Virus record (IMG/VR): IMGVR_UViG_3300043640_000137
Location: 1-64,000 of that record
Origin: a virus
Direction: 5' to 3' (one strand)
Length of the DNA: 64,000 nt
A program made the position numbers and the translations under genes. This document shows positions 33,330 through 42,080 of this stretch, one piece after another (position 1 is the stretch's first letter; every line of letters begins with the position of its first letter). Under the pieces are notes generated by a model that saw only the letters and a list, made by a program, of their open reading frames with translations, did not search any database and was not told the origin of the DNA.

Positions 33330-36300
33330 ATGGCGTCATTAGGATTCGGCATTGTAGGCGGCGTTATTGGTGCCTTCTTCGGCATGCCGCAGCTTGGCTT
33401 CGTGCTGGGCTCCGTGCTCGGCACATTGCTGTTTCCGCCGAAAGGCCCTCCGGGCACAGAGGGTCCGCGCCTCGGCGATCTGAGCGTCATGATCTCCTCT
33501 TACGGCGCGGCGATTCCGAAGGCGTGGGGCACGTTCCGCATGGCCGGCAACGTGATATGGGGAACCCCTATCGTCGAGCAAAAGCTGACGACCAAGGTCA
33601 AGCAGGGTAAAGGGTTCCTGACTCCCTCTACCACGGAGACCACCTATAACTATTACGGCAACTTCCAGGTCGCTTTCGCGCAGGGGCCAGCAAGCGGCGT
33701 CGTTCGTATCTGGGCCGACAAGAAGATCATCTATGACGGTCGAGCCAACGCGGGCGGCCTCGTGCTGCCAGGGCTCAACTTCCGCTTCTACGGCGGCTCT
33801 GAAGAGGAAGTGCCGGACTCGATCGTCGAGGCGAATGTCGGCGCAGGTCTGGCGCCAGGGAACCGCGGTATTTGCACGATCGTATTCGACACGCTCCCAC
33901 TCGCCGCGTTCGGCAACCGCATACCCTCGATCGAGGCGGAGATCGCATTCGACTCCAATGAGGCCAACACGTCGCGCGCCGGCATCGCGAACACTGAGGG
34001 CATCTTCGCTAGTACCCCCCTCGGTAGCGCGATGGCCGTCGATCGGTCGCGGCGCCTCATATACACAATCGGTTCGGGCGGCACTGGGGACGCTGGGCTG
34101 CGCATATTCAACATGGACACGCTCGTCGAAATCCGTCAGCGGTCTCAGGCCGACATCTTCGCGAACAGTTCGGCGCTGAGCGCGGCTCCCTCTAACGGGT
34201 TCAATTTTGAGGGCGGCTTCACTGTCGGCGGCGGTGGGTTCATCTACACGGGGCTCGGCGATTCGAATTACGATCCGATCGTTTCGATTGATCCGAATGT
34301 TTTGATGGTGGCAGGGCACGGGGCCGGGGTGCTCGGTGATTTTGGTAACTTGTCGGGAGACATCCCGGCGGTGTGGTCGCTGGCAGAAGCCTCGGGCCTA
34401 GCAGTGCTTGATCCCATTGCGGGTCTTACAACGCCGCGATACCTCGCCGGTCTGACACTAGCATCGTCTTCTCTCGCATCGAAGTTCGTCATTTCCCAAG
34501 ACACTGACTTCGGGTTCCTTCCTGTGTTCGGTGTGAACTTGGGAGGCAACGGGGGCGATGGGACTTCTCTTTCGCTGACGGGGGCGACGCAGTGGCCCGT
34601 CCTTCGCCGCGCACGCGGCATCGCAGTAGACTACAATCCCGCGGATACGGAGGGGGGTGCTGCGCGCTGGTGGGTCGGAGACCAAGAGCTTGCCGGGGGT
34701 AACACGTCCCTCGCGATCCTCCGGTACACGATCGACGAGAGTGGGTTCAACGTCATTTTGAAGACCACGCTCGATCCCGCCGCATGGTTCAATGATGCTG
34801 CGGCCGGAACGCACGCAATCGGCCCCATCGTCGATCAGCGCGACGGCGGGCTCCTCTTCCTCGTGCAGCCATCGAACACCAGTGGTTGCTACGTGCTGAA
34901 GTGGGCGGACAACGGGACTGACGGCGGGACGGGGACCAACGGTCTTCAATGGGTTCTGAGAACAGAGACGGGCTGGCCGCAAGATGAGAACACGATCTGC
35001 CATGAGTCGCAGGTATCTTCGAGCCGCTTCGGGTTCTTCGACGGGACCAGCGCCGCGCTGATCGACACGTCGGTCGGCAAGATACTGGTCGATCAGGCGG
35101 TCGCGCTACCTTCGGGATGGGAGGTATCGGTCGGTCAGACGCAGTTCTATGACGGTGACTCGCAGAGCGTCTATACGTTCACGAATCAGAGCAGCACCGG
35201 CATCGGCCAAATATACCTCGGCCGAGTCACGGGTGAGAGCGCATCGCTCGATGCGATCGTCGGCGACATTTCGAGCCTCGCCGGCTTGAAGGCTAGTCAG
35301 ATCGACGTGTCCCGGCTCACGTCAACCGACGTCCAGGGCTTCGCTCTCGCGCAGCAGATGGCCGCGAGTGACGCGCTTCAGCCGCTGCTCACGGCGTATG
35401 TGATCGACACGATTGAGACAGACGGCAAGGTCGTCTTCGTCCCGCGCGGTAATGACTCTGCCGCATCGTACACGAAGAGCGATCTCATGTTCGACAGCGA
35501 CAGTGCGTCCAGCGTCTTTCAGGAGACGCGTATGCAGGAGTGGGAGCTTCCGCAGTCGCTCTCGATCAACTTCATCGACCCTGCTCTCGACTACCAACCG
35601 AACTCGGTCTCGGTCTCGCGCGTCGGTGCGCCCGCTGTAGGCACGATCGCAGCGTCGAGCCCCGATGCCGAGCAGTTCCAGGTTCCAACTATCACGGTCG
35701 GCTCAGTGGCGGCCCAGGCCGCGAACCTCGCTATCGTGATGGGCGCCACCGAAGCGGTGCAGCTTGCAGAACGGCTGCTCTACACGGCTTGGAATGAGCG
35801 AATGTCGGAGGCGTTCCGTGGCTCGATCAGCATGCTCGAACGCGATCCTGGTGACGTGATCACAGTTGACCTTGAAAACGGAACGGTGCTCACCCTGCGC
35901 TTGACGAAGGCGACGCTGAACGCCGACTACAGCACCAACTTCCAAGCGACGGTACAGGATAAGACGACGCTCGTTGCGACGAAGACTTCGTTGGGCGGCT
36001 TCGGCATGCCGCAGCAAGTTCCGCCGGGTCAGGGCAAGACGCAACTCTTCGTCTTCGATATACCGCTGCTGCGCGATATCGACGACACGAACGGCGTCGC
36101 TTCGCGGCTCTACGTCGGCATGAACGGGTACACGAACAACTGGCCCGGTGGCGTGCTGTGGCGCTCGACGGACGGAGGCGCGACGTACGCATTGACCGGC
36201 ACGCGAGCCGTTGTCGGCTGTGCAAACGGATACGTCGTTGGCGGGTTCCTGCCGGCCACTGACGCTCCCTTCCAGACGGATCGTAAGACCGCGCTTCGAG

Positions 36301-36995
36301 TCGTCATGAACGAGGGCGAACTGGAAAGTGAAACGCAGTCGAACTTCTTGAACAACGCCAACGTCGCGATCATTGGCGATCCCTTCCTCGGTAATTGGGA
36401 AGTCGTACTGTTCCGTGATGCCGTGCAGCAGGACGATGGATCGTACCTCGTCAGCACGATCATGCGCGGTCGGCGTGGTACGGAGGGGCAAGTCAATACA
36501 CACGGAACCGGCGAGTTCATCATCGTCCCGACTGCGGCGGCCTTCTCGACGTACGTGATGGCCCTCAATGACCTGGGCGACCCTGCGTTCTTTCGAGGCG
36601 TCGGTCTCACCGAGCTTGTCGAGGATGCGGATACGGTGACGTTGACACCGAGAGGCAACGATCTGAAGCCGTACGCGCCCTGCCATCTGAAGGCCGCGAA
36701 GTCCGGCAGCGATATCGCGATCACTTGGGTTCGCCGCAACCGGACGCTCGGTGGCTTGAGAGACCTCACCGGAACGGTCCCGATGACCGAGGCAACCGAA
36801 AGCTACTCGATCGACATCTTCAACGGGAGCAGCGTTGTTCGTACGTTGACAGCTACTTCTCCCACTGTTACTTATACAAGCGCCAATATCACAGCAGATT
36901 TTGGTAGCTTGCCAGCCACATTAACCTTCGCGGTCTACCAAATCAGCGCCGCCATCGGTCGCGGGTTCCAGGCGAAGACGACGATCACCCTATAG
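33330..36995 (+). CDS. tail hub / tail-tip protein with large insertion
   Basis: 1221 residues. N-terminal hydrophobic Gly-rich segment (FGIVGGVIGAFFGMPQLGF) and YGAAIPKAWGTFRMAGNVIW are typical of the large hub protein. The canonical sequence stops near residue 205 (SIEAEIAFDS) and resumes near 639 (LDAIVGDISS ... YVIDTIETDGKVVFVPRG). The roughly 430 residues between are Gly- and beta-rich, probably an inserted propeller-like receptor domain. The C-terminus has beta domains ending in a fibronectin-like stretch. Confidence 0.7.
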   Translation: MASLGFGIVGGVIGAFFGMPQLGFVLGSVLGTLLFPPKGPPGTEGPRLGDLSVMISSYGAAIPKAWGTFRMAGNVIWGTPIVEQKLTTKVKQGKGFLTPSTTETTYNYYGNFQVAFAQGPASGVVRIWADKKIIYDGRANAGGLVLPGLNFRFYGGSEEEVPDSIVEANVGAGLAPGNRGICTIVFDTLPLAAFGNRIPSIEAEIAFDSNEANTSRAGIANTEGIFASTPLGSAMAVDRSRRLIYTIGSGGTGDAGLRIFNMDTLVEIRQRSQADIFANSSALSAAPSNGFNFEGGFTVGGGGFIYTGLGDSNYDPIVSIDPNVLMVAGHGAGVLGDFGNLSGDIPAVWSLAEASGLAVLDPIAGLTTPRYLAGLTLASSSLASKFVISQDTDFGFLPVFGVNLGGNGGDGTSLSLTGATQWPVLRRARGIAVDYNPADTEGGAARWWVGDQELAGGNTSLAILRYTIDESGFNVILKTTLDPAAWFNDAAAGTHAIGPIVDQRDGGLLFLVQPSNTSGCYVLKWADNGTDGGTGTNGLQWVLRTETGWPQDENTICHESQVSSSRFGFFDGTSAALIDTSVGKILVDQAVALPSGWEVSVGQTQFYDGDSQSVYTFTNQSSTGIGQIYLGRVTGESASLDAIVGDISSLAGLKASQIDVSRLTSTDVQGFALAQQMAASDALQPLLTAYVIDTIETDGKVVFVPRGNDSAASYTKSDLMFDSDSASSVFQETRMQEWELPQSLSINFIDPALDYQPNSVSVSRVGAPAVGTIAASSPDAEQFQVPTITVGSVAAQAANLAIVMGATEAVQLAERLLYTAWNERMSEAFRGSISMLERDPGDVITVDLENGTVLTLRLTKATLNADYSTNFQATVQDKTTLVATKTSLGGFGMPQQVPPGQGKTQLFVFDIPLLRDIDDTNGVASRLYVGMNGYTNNWPGGVLWRSTDGGATYALTGTRAVVGCANGYVVGGFLPATDAPFQTDRKTALRVVMNEGELESETQSNFLNNANVAIIGDPFLGNWEVVLFRDAVQQDDGSYLVSTIMRGRRGTEGQVNTHGTGEFIIVPTAAAFSTYVMALNDLGDPAFFRGVGLTELVEDADTVTLTPRGNDLKPYAPCHLKAAKSGSDIAITWVRRNRTLGGLRDLTGTVPMTEATESYSIDIFNGSSVVRTLTATSPTVTYTSANITADFGSLPATLTFAVYQISAAIGRGFQAKTTITL

Positions 36996-37004
36996 GACAT
37001 CACC

Positions 37005-37718
37005 ATGGGCAACCTTTCCGTCGATCAAGTCGTGGCGAGCCAAGATAACAAGGAAACGACCATCAACGATGCTACCGCGGTACTCGAAGACGCGTTAACC
37101 GAACTGTTCGCGAAGACGCTCACAAGCCTCACCAGCCCGATCACGTTGACGACCGACGAGTGGCTGCGTGCGATCCGTGTGGACTTCACCGGGGCGCTGA
37201 CAGGAGACTTCGTTGCTCACGCGCCGGCCGTGAAGAAGCTCTCGATCATCTCGAACCTCACGACCGGCGGCTTCGACGTGAAGGTCGATATCGCGAGCGG
37301 CAATGGGGTCACGGTGCATCCCGGCCAACAGAAGCTCGTCTATGCTGACGGCACGAACGTCGTGCTCGTGCAAGACATGTCGCAGCTTGTCGGCACATTT
37401 ATCCCTGGCCTGCCGGGCGACGGTGCGCAAGTGCTGCGGTTCCTCGCGCCGTTCGACTTCACGATCAAGAAGGCGCTGGCCGGCGCGCGGGCGACAGCGA
37501 AGACTAATCCGACTGCGACGGCGACGTTCTCATTGCAGAAGAACGACACGCAGTTCGGCACGATTGCGATCGGCACCAGCGGCGCTGTGACGCTGACGAA
37601 CACGGCCGACGTGACCTTCACCGACGACACCGACATCTTCTCGATCGTGGCGCCGAGCCCGCAGGACGTGACTCTCGCGGATGTCTCGCTGATCGTGCCG
37701 ATCATTCGGAGCACTTGA
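37005..37718 (+). CDS. tail fibre-associated protein
   Basis: 237 residues, beta-rich with a helical start (VDQVVASQDNKETTINDATAVLEDAL), a motif seen at the start of phage proteins that attach fibres. The C-terminal half looks like a beta-sandwich. Position between hub and fibre supports a tail-tip role. Confidence 0.5.
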   Translation: MGNLSVDQVVASQDNKETTINDATAVLEDALTELFAKTLTSLTSPITLTTDEWLRAIRVDFTGALTGDFVAHAPAVKKLSIISNLTTGGFDVKVDIASGNGVTVHPGQQKLVYADGTNVVLVQDMSQLVGTFIPGLPGDGAQVLRFLAPFDFTIKKALAGARATAKTNPTATATFSLQKNDTQFGTIAIGTSGAVTLTNTADVTFTDDTDIFSIVAPSPQDVTLADVSLIVPIIRST

Positions 37719-37719
37719 T

Positions 37720-39570
37720 ATGACAAATTACTATGTCTCCTCGGTCGCCTTCACCGCTGTCTCGACGTGGGCCGCGCTGACCAGCGGCGTTGCGACGGCG
37801 GTCTCGCTCGGGCAGTACGTGCGCAACACGAGTCCCGCTGCGGATGCGACCGGCGTGGATAGTAACCAGCGCGTATGGAAGTGTACGACCGCGGGTACGA
37901 CAAGCACGACGGAGCCCACGGCATGGAGCACCACGTCTCCCGGCAACGATGGATCGACCACGACGGATGGTACGGTCGTCTGGACCGAAGTCATGGGCCG
38001 TGAGGCCGAGCAGGTAGCCGGTACGTGGCATGCACCGGCACCCGACGTCCGCTCGATGATCACTTGTAAGAACCCGACTGCCGGCGACACAATCTTCATC
38101 TCTAGTGATCACGCCGAGACATACACCGTCCCGAGCTTCGTTGCCTTCTCACCAACTACCAACGTCGCGGCATCCCGCAACGTCAGATACATATCTGTGT
38201 CACGTACCGGCACGCACTTGCCTCCCATCGCAGCAGACATAACGAGCGGCGCGTCCCTCTCCGCAGCGATTGCGGCTACCAGCGTCACCTACGGCCTGCA
38301 ATGGGCATACTACAGCGGCATCACGTTCCATCTTACCGACACGGGTGCCCAGAATAACCAGATCAAGTTCGAAGGTTCGAGCGGGACGAATCCTTCTGGG
38401 CAGAAGTGCATACTGGAAAACTGCTTGCTCTTGATTGACTCGACGGGGCTGTCCTCATCCATTGTGATCGGCGACGCCTCCGCGGGCAGCGCGCTTGTGG
38501 AATGGATCAATACCGCGATCAAATACACGGGTGTTGCGGCATCCCCCGCTATCGCGCTTATGCAGTTCGCGAGTTTGATCTGGCGGGATACCCCGAGCAA
38601 CGCCGTGCAGGGAACGGCGCCGGATTCGCTACTTGGAGTCAACACCGTGGGCTCGAACACTCAGGGCTTCGCAACATTGCGCGGCCTTGATCTTTCAGGA
38701 TGCGGAGCGGGAAAACTAATCAACCCGGTCTCTACCGTGGGACCGACTCGCATCTCGCTTGAAAACTGCAAGCTCTCTGCGACCGTCACGGACGCTAACA
38801 TTATCGCCAAAACGAAAGGCAGCACTGACGACGCGCTATGCCTCTCCGTCGATAACTGCGACAACAGCACGAGTGGCCGGAACTGGCGCATGTTCCGTGC
38901 GTACTCGATGGGCATAGTCAAATCCGTCAGCAGCCCCGCACGAGATACCGGCGCGTCAGATGGGGTGACGGGCATCTCGTGGGCTTTCAGCAGTATTAGC
39001 GACACGCGCTTCGGAACGCTGCCCAACGTCTCGCTGCAAGGGCCTCAGATCGTGCGGCGGTACGACACGACCGGCTCTTCCAAGACCCTCACCGTTGAGA
39101 TGCTGTATAACGGCACCGCGTTGCTGACCAATGCCCAAGCATGGATCGAGGCCGAAGTTCTCGGCACGGCAGGCGTTCCGCTCTCGGGGACTATTTCGTC
39201 TGGGATCGCGACCCCACTGACCACCGCGGGCAACCTATCGACGAGCACGAAGACATGGGATGCGCCTGCGCGCGTCAACTCGCACGCTTACGTGCTCGGC
39301 GATGTGATATCCACAACGAGCAATGTCGGCCCGGTCTTCTTCTGCACAACCGCAGGCACGAGTGCGTCGTCTGAGCCCGGAGGGTACGCATCGGCAGTCG
39401 ATGGCGGTAGCGTGACGGATGGCACCGCTCACTTCCGCGCCGGCTTCCGCATGAGCGCGAGCGTGACATTCACGGCCCAGGTCAAAGGGATGGTGCGTGT
39501 GATACCGAGGTTCGCCGTCACTAACGACGCCTTCCACTTTTTCGTCGATCCCATGCTGACGATTACGTGA
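37720..39570 (+). CDS. tail fibre/tailspike-like protein
   Basis: 616 residues. Near the N-terminus (RVWKCTTAGTTSTTEP ... DGTVVWTEV) and again near residue 560 (VFFCTTAGTSASSEP ... DGTAHFRA) it has a short module widespread in phage fibres. Between them is a long run of repeated strands and turns (GSALVEWINTAIKYTG, ISLENCKLSA, LSVDNCDNS) consistent with a beta-helix. No catalytic motif was seen. Receptor binding is inferred. Confidence 0.6.
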   Translation: MTNYYVSSVAFTAVSTWAALTSGVATAVSLGQYVRNTSPAADATGVDSNQRVWKCTTAGTTSTTEPTAWSTTSPGNDGSTTTDGTVVWTEVMGREAEQVAGTWHAPAPDVRSMITCKNPTAGDTIFISSDHAETYTVPSFVAFSPTTNVAASRNVRYISVSRTGTHLPPIAADITSGASLSAAIAATSVTYGLQWAYYSGITFHLTDTGAQNNQIKFEGSSGTNPSGQKCILENCLLLIDSTGLSSSIVIGDASAGSALVEWINTAIKYTGVAASPAIALMQFASLIWRDTPSNAVQGTAPDSLLGVNTVGSNTQGFATLRGLDLSGCGAGKLINPVSTVGPTRISLENCKLSATVTDANIIAKTKGSTDDALCLSVDNCDNSTSGRNWRMFRAYSMGIVKSVSSPARDTGASDGVTGISWAFSSISDTRFGTLPNVSLQGPQIVRRYDTTGSSKTLTVEMLYNGTALLTNAQAWIEAEVLGTAGVPLSGTISSGIATPLTTAGNLSTSTKTWDAPARVNSHAYVLGDVISTTSNVGPVFFCTTAGTSASSEPGGYASAVDGGSVTDGTAHFRAGFRMSASVTFTAQVKGMVRVIPRFAVTNDAFHFFVDPMLTIT

Positions 39571-39574
39571 CGCC

Positions 39575-40033
39575 ATGACGACCGAACAATATCTCATCCC
39601 AGGCGGCGGCTTCTACAACGACAGCGGCACACCGGCCGACTACCTCATACCGGGCGGCTCACTGTCCGTTGATACGTCTTCGAGCGCGAGCACGGTTAAC
39701 GGCGTCGGATCGGCGGCCGGTGTAGCCGCAGTCAGTGGAGCGTCCGTCACAACGGTATCTCGGGCGGGCTCGGCGGCCGGCAAGGCCACGGTCAGCGGAG
39801 CTTCCATCGCGGTGGTATCCAGAGTCGGCTCGGCGGCCGGCAAGGCCACGGTCAGCGGAGCATCCCTTGCTGCGGCAGTTAGAGCGGGCTCGGCGGCTGG
39901 CAAAGCCACGGTCAGCGGAGCCGCCTTCTCGCTGGCATCTCGGGCGGGCTCGGCGGCCGGCAAAGCCACGGTCAACGCGGTCAGCCTCGGCGCGGCCGGA
40001 AGCCAGCCAGTTCTCCTCATGTTTGGTTTCTAA
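39575..40033 (+). CDS. fibre-tip-like protein with 20-residue repeats
   Basis: 152 residues. The first 45 residues have two copies of YLIPGGxxx; then five repeats of about 20 residues built on (A/V)GSAAGKATVSGAS, and a short hydrophobic end. The repeat is the same as in the C-terminal part of the propeller protein at 12697. Low-complexity repeats of this type may form an extended fibrous segment. Confidence 0.6.
   Translation: MTTEQYLIPGGGFYNDSGTPADYLIPGGSLSVDTSSSASTVNGVGSAAGVAAVSGASVTTVSRAGSAAGKATVSGASIAVVSRVGSAAGKATVSGASLAAAVRAGSAAGKATVSGAAFSLASRAGSAAGKATVNAVSLGAAGSQPVLLMFGF
39707..39990 (+). repeat. 60-bp tandem repeats within the fibre gene
   Basis: Units start at 39707, 39767, 39827, 39887 and 39947 (last partial), exactly 60 bases apart. 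The block GGCTCGGCGGCCGGCAA followed by GCCACGGTCAGCGGAGC is nearly invariant, while the remaining bases vary. The unit length is in frame, so copy number can change without disrupting the protein. Confidence 0.8.
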
Positions 40034-40045
40034 ACCGGCCAGTTC

Positions 40046-40117
40046 ACGTAGCTCGGCTACGTATATTCCATATTCTTCCGCTATTGTATTTGCCCATCTT
40101 GTCAGTTAATGTAGCTG
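40046..40117 (+). promoter_or_regulatory. operator-like palindrome and TTGTCA/TAGCT site before the lysis genes
   Basis: ACGTAGC-TCG-GCTACGT (40046-40062) is a perfect palindrome of the recurrent motif type; TATATT follows at 40062. A second site has TTGTCA (40099) and TTAATGTAGCTG (40106-40117), which touches the start codon at 40119. The layout would let a regulator control entry into the lysis operon. Confidence 0.5.
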
Positions 40118-40118
40118 A

Positions 40119-40376
40119 ATGGGCGTGACCAAAGGCATCCTCATCGATCTGTTCACCAACTCGGAAGGCCATCGCGCCGACGAGATGGCTTCGCTGTCGA
40201 TTGTCGGCGTGCTCGTGTTCATCGGCCTCGCGATTTACAGCGTTGCATACAAGGGCTCGGCCTTCGATCCGACAGGATACGGCACGGGCCTCGGTGCGGC
40301 GATCGGCGGTGCAGCGGTCGGCATCGGCCTGAAGGGCAAGATGGAGCGCGACATCGGCAAAGACGGAGAAAAATGA
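40119..40376 (+). CDS. candidate holin
   Basis: 85 residues with two hydrophobic segments, about 26-44 (SIVGVLVFIGLAIYSVAY) and 53-71 (GYGTGLGAAIGGAAVGIGL), and a short basic/acidic tail. Size, topology and position before the spanins and endolysin fit a holin. The ATG lacks a clear ribosome binding site and touches the operator-like motif. Confidence 0.5.
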   Translation: MGVTKGILIDLFTNSEGHRADEMASLSIVGVLVFIGLAIYSVAYKGSAFDPTGYGTGLGAAIGGAAVGIGLKGKMERDIGKDGEK

Positions 40377-40864
40377 TGTTCGGACTCAGCACGATCAAGC
40401 TCATCGGCATTGGCCTCGGGGTCGTTGCCATCATCGGCGTCATCTTCGCCGGCTACCGCTTCGTATCGAATCAGATCGACGACCGGGTGAACGGCGCCGT
40501 CGTCGCAACTCAGTCTCAGGATGCGGCACGTATCAATGCCGTCACTGCTGCGCAGACCGCCGCGGAGGCGAAAGCCAACGCCGCTCAGGAAGCGCAGACC
40601 ATGCAGCGTCTCAACGATCTTGGCCATGCACAGCAGCAGAATGCGAGCAAGGCGCAGGACATTTCCGGGAGCCTTCATCATGACTTCTCTGCGTCCTCTT
40701 CGCCTGACGGCGATGCTTCTGCCGCTCGCGATGATTTCGATCGGCTTAACCGCATGCTCGAATGCGCTTCCGGGGCTGCTGGCAGTTGTGTCAGCGCCGA
40801 AGCTGGCCCCGCCGATGCGGCCCAGCCCGGAAGCTCCGGCGCCGGTAAAGCTCCGCGATCTTAA
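40373..40864 (+). CDS. inner-membrane spanin (Rz-like)
   Basis: 163 residues. One N-terminal transmembrane helix (about 8-28), then a long Ala/Gln-rich periplasmic helix (about 45-105) typical of Rz, then a low-complexity C-terminus. The outer-membrane partner starts inside this gene in another frame, the usual Rz/Rz1 overlap. Confidence 0.7.
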   Translation: MMFGLSTIKLIGIGLGVVAIIGVIFAGYRFVSNQIDDRVNGAVVATQSQDAARINAVTAAQTAAEAKANAAQEAQTMQRLNDLGHAQQQNASKAQDISGSLHHDFSASSSPDGDASAARDDFDRLNRMLECASGAAGSCVSAEAGPADAAQPGSSGAGKAPRS

Positions 40865-41072
40865 CTGGCAGGTCGTCGTCGATCCCAAGACGCACGAGCC
40901 CGTCTTCGGGCTCAGCGTCCAGGGCCTCTACGACCTCGAAGGCAACGAAGTGATGCTCGGCCAGTGGATCGGCGACTCGAAAGCCGTGATCGAGTTTTAT
41001 CGTGCCGACAACGCCGCTGCCAATGCGGAGAATGCACCTTCAAGCTCCGCAAAGGATGCGGGCAAAAAGTAA
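40680..41072 (+). CDS. outer-membrane spanin lipoprotein (Rz1-like)
   Basis: 130 residues from ATG 40680, eight bases after GGGAG. A signal peptide (MTSLRPLRLTAMLLPLAMI) ends in the lipobox LTAC at about residue 26; a Pro-rich stretch (PKLAPPMRPSPEAPAPVK) follows, as in Rz1. It is longer than usual, with a C-terminal domain of about 75 residues (LNWQVVVDPKTHEPVFGLS). Overlaps the inner spanin by 185 bases. Confidence 0.7.
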   Translation: MTSLRPLRLTAMLLPLAMISIGLTACSNALPGLLAVVSAPKLAPPMRPSPEAPAPVKLRDLNWQVVVDPKTHEPVFGLSVQGLYDLEGNEVMLGQWIGDSKAVIEFYRADNAAANAENAPSSSAKDAGKK

Positions 41073-41116
41073 TCCTCGGACGATGGGTTGCGCAGTTTCA
41101 GTGTTCGAGGCGTGTC

Positions 41117-41497
41117 ATGGGCGAGTTCGATGTCGAGACTATGCTGCGGAACCTCACCCTGGATGTGCGAGACCTCCGCAAAGAGGTAGCCGCGATCCCG
41201 GAGAAGGCTGCCGAGGCCGCGCGTCGTGAAGCGCGCACCGCGCTCCTGAAGGTCGGGCTCGATACTACCAACGCGACGGAGCACCAGCGCGACATGGCTC
41301 TCGTCAGCGAAATCCGTGACATGGCCGAGCAGGGCAAGTTCTTCGAGCCGCTTCGTGCCGCGACCGACTGGAAGATCGCACAGGACGTCGTGAAGAGGGC
41401 CGGCCTCAAAGCCGCTACCGCGAGCCTCGTGGCGGCAGCGATCGGACTCTTCTGGCTCGGCTTCTCCGACAAGCTGCGGAGCATGTTTCACCTATGA
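41117..41497 (+). CDS. membrane protein with helical domain
   Basis: 126 residues from ATG 41117, six bases after GAGG. Residues 1-95 are charged helices (DVRDLRKEVAAIPEKAAEAARREART); about 100-122 form one transmembrane segment (ATASLVAAAIGLFWLGFSDKL). The pattern resembles small phage proteins of the DUF6127 type next to lysis genes; a second holin or pinholin is possible. Confidence 0.5.
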   Translation: MGEFDVETMLRNLTLDVRDLRKEVAAIPEKAAEAARREARTALLKVGLDTTNATEHQRDMALVSEIRDMAEQGKFFEPLRAATDWKIAQDVVKRAGLKAATASLVAAAIGLFWLGFSDKLRSMFHL

Positions 41498-41829
41498 TCA
41501 AAGCTATCGTCGCCTGGACCCTTTGGGTACAGCCGGCACAGTGGTCCGAGCAAGTGGAACCGTTCTACATCGGCGTGTCTTTCCTTTGCCCTCACTGTGA
41601 TCATACGGATTGCCCAGAGTGCGGAGCGCATCGCGGCAAAAGGTTGGCCGTGCGTTTCTGGCCGCCTATCGATCCCGGATCATGGGAGCCGCGGGTCACG
41701 CCGATTCCTCATGTCGGGTTTCATACCCGTGTGAGCGGCGACACCTTCGAGGCCCTTACCCTATCGCCGAGTGTGGGACTCGATCCTCACTGGCACGGTC
41801 ACATCGTCAACGGGGTACTGAAGCCATGA
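41494..41829 (+). CDS. conserved phage protein with zinc-binding pattern, chimeric start
   Basis: 111 residues. CPHC-x6-CPEC and the end LSPSVGLDPHWHGHIVNG match a conserved phage family (DUF6527-like, by memory). The first 11 residues (MIKAIVAWTLW) are encoded by a 25-bp segment that is repeated exactly in the next gene, so the start may have been replaced by local recombination. Confidence 0.55.
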   Translation: MIKAIVAWTLWVQPAQWSEQVEPFYIGVSFLCPHCDHTDCPECGAHRGKRLAVRFWPPIDPGSWEPRVTPIPHVGFHTRVSGDTFEALTLSPSVGLDPHWHGHIVNGVLKP

Positions 41830-41879
41830 GCATTACGCTTGCTCGCGCACTCGGAGCTATCGTCGCCTGGACCCTTTGG
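41502..41879 (+). repeat. duplicated gene-start segment
   Basis: The same 25 bases occur at 41502-41526 and 41855-41879, both encoding AIVAWTLW. A second shared block of 14 bases (TCTACATCGGCGTG) follows at 41564 and 41893 in both genes, encoding YIGV. Order and frame are conserved although the surrounding sequence differs. Confidence 0.75.
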
Positions 41880-42080
41880 ACGCTGCTCGGAATCTACATC
41901 GGCGTGACCGTGTGGATGGACCTCTTCGCCTTCGCCGAGGCGAAGTGCGGGACCGTCATGTTCTCGTTGACGTGGCCGATCTTCGCATTCGGCGGGCACA
42001 CGGGACTCGACGCTTGGGGACCGTACCTCTGGGTCGAGTATCACATCGCCGGCTTCTGCGTCTGGTACTGGCCATTATGA
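41826..42080 (+). CDS. small membrane protein
   Basis: 84 residues, ATG overlapping the previous stop. About residues 8-35 (ALGAIVAWTLWTLLGIYIGVTVW) form a transmembrane helix; a second partly hydrophobic segment ends the protein (HIAGFCVWYWPL). It contains the intact hydrophobic context of the duplicated AIVAWTLW segment and may be its source. Confidence 0.5.
   Translation: MSITLARALGAIVAWTLWTLLGIYIGVTVWMDLFAFAEAKCGTVMFSLTWPIFAFGGHTGLDAWGPYLWVEYHIAGFCVWYWPL

Noticed and set aside
39707-39990. CRISPR array
   Set aside because: The 60-bp repeats are contiguous, in frame within a gene and lack unique spacers.
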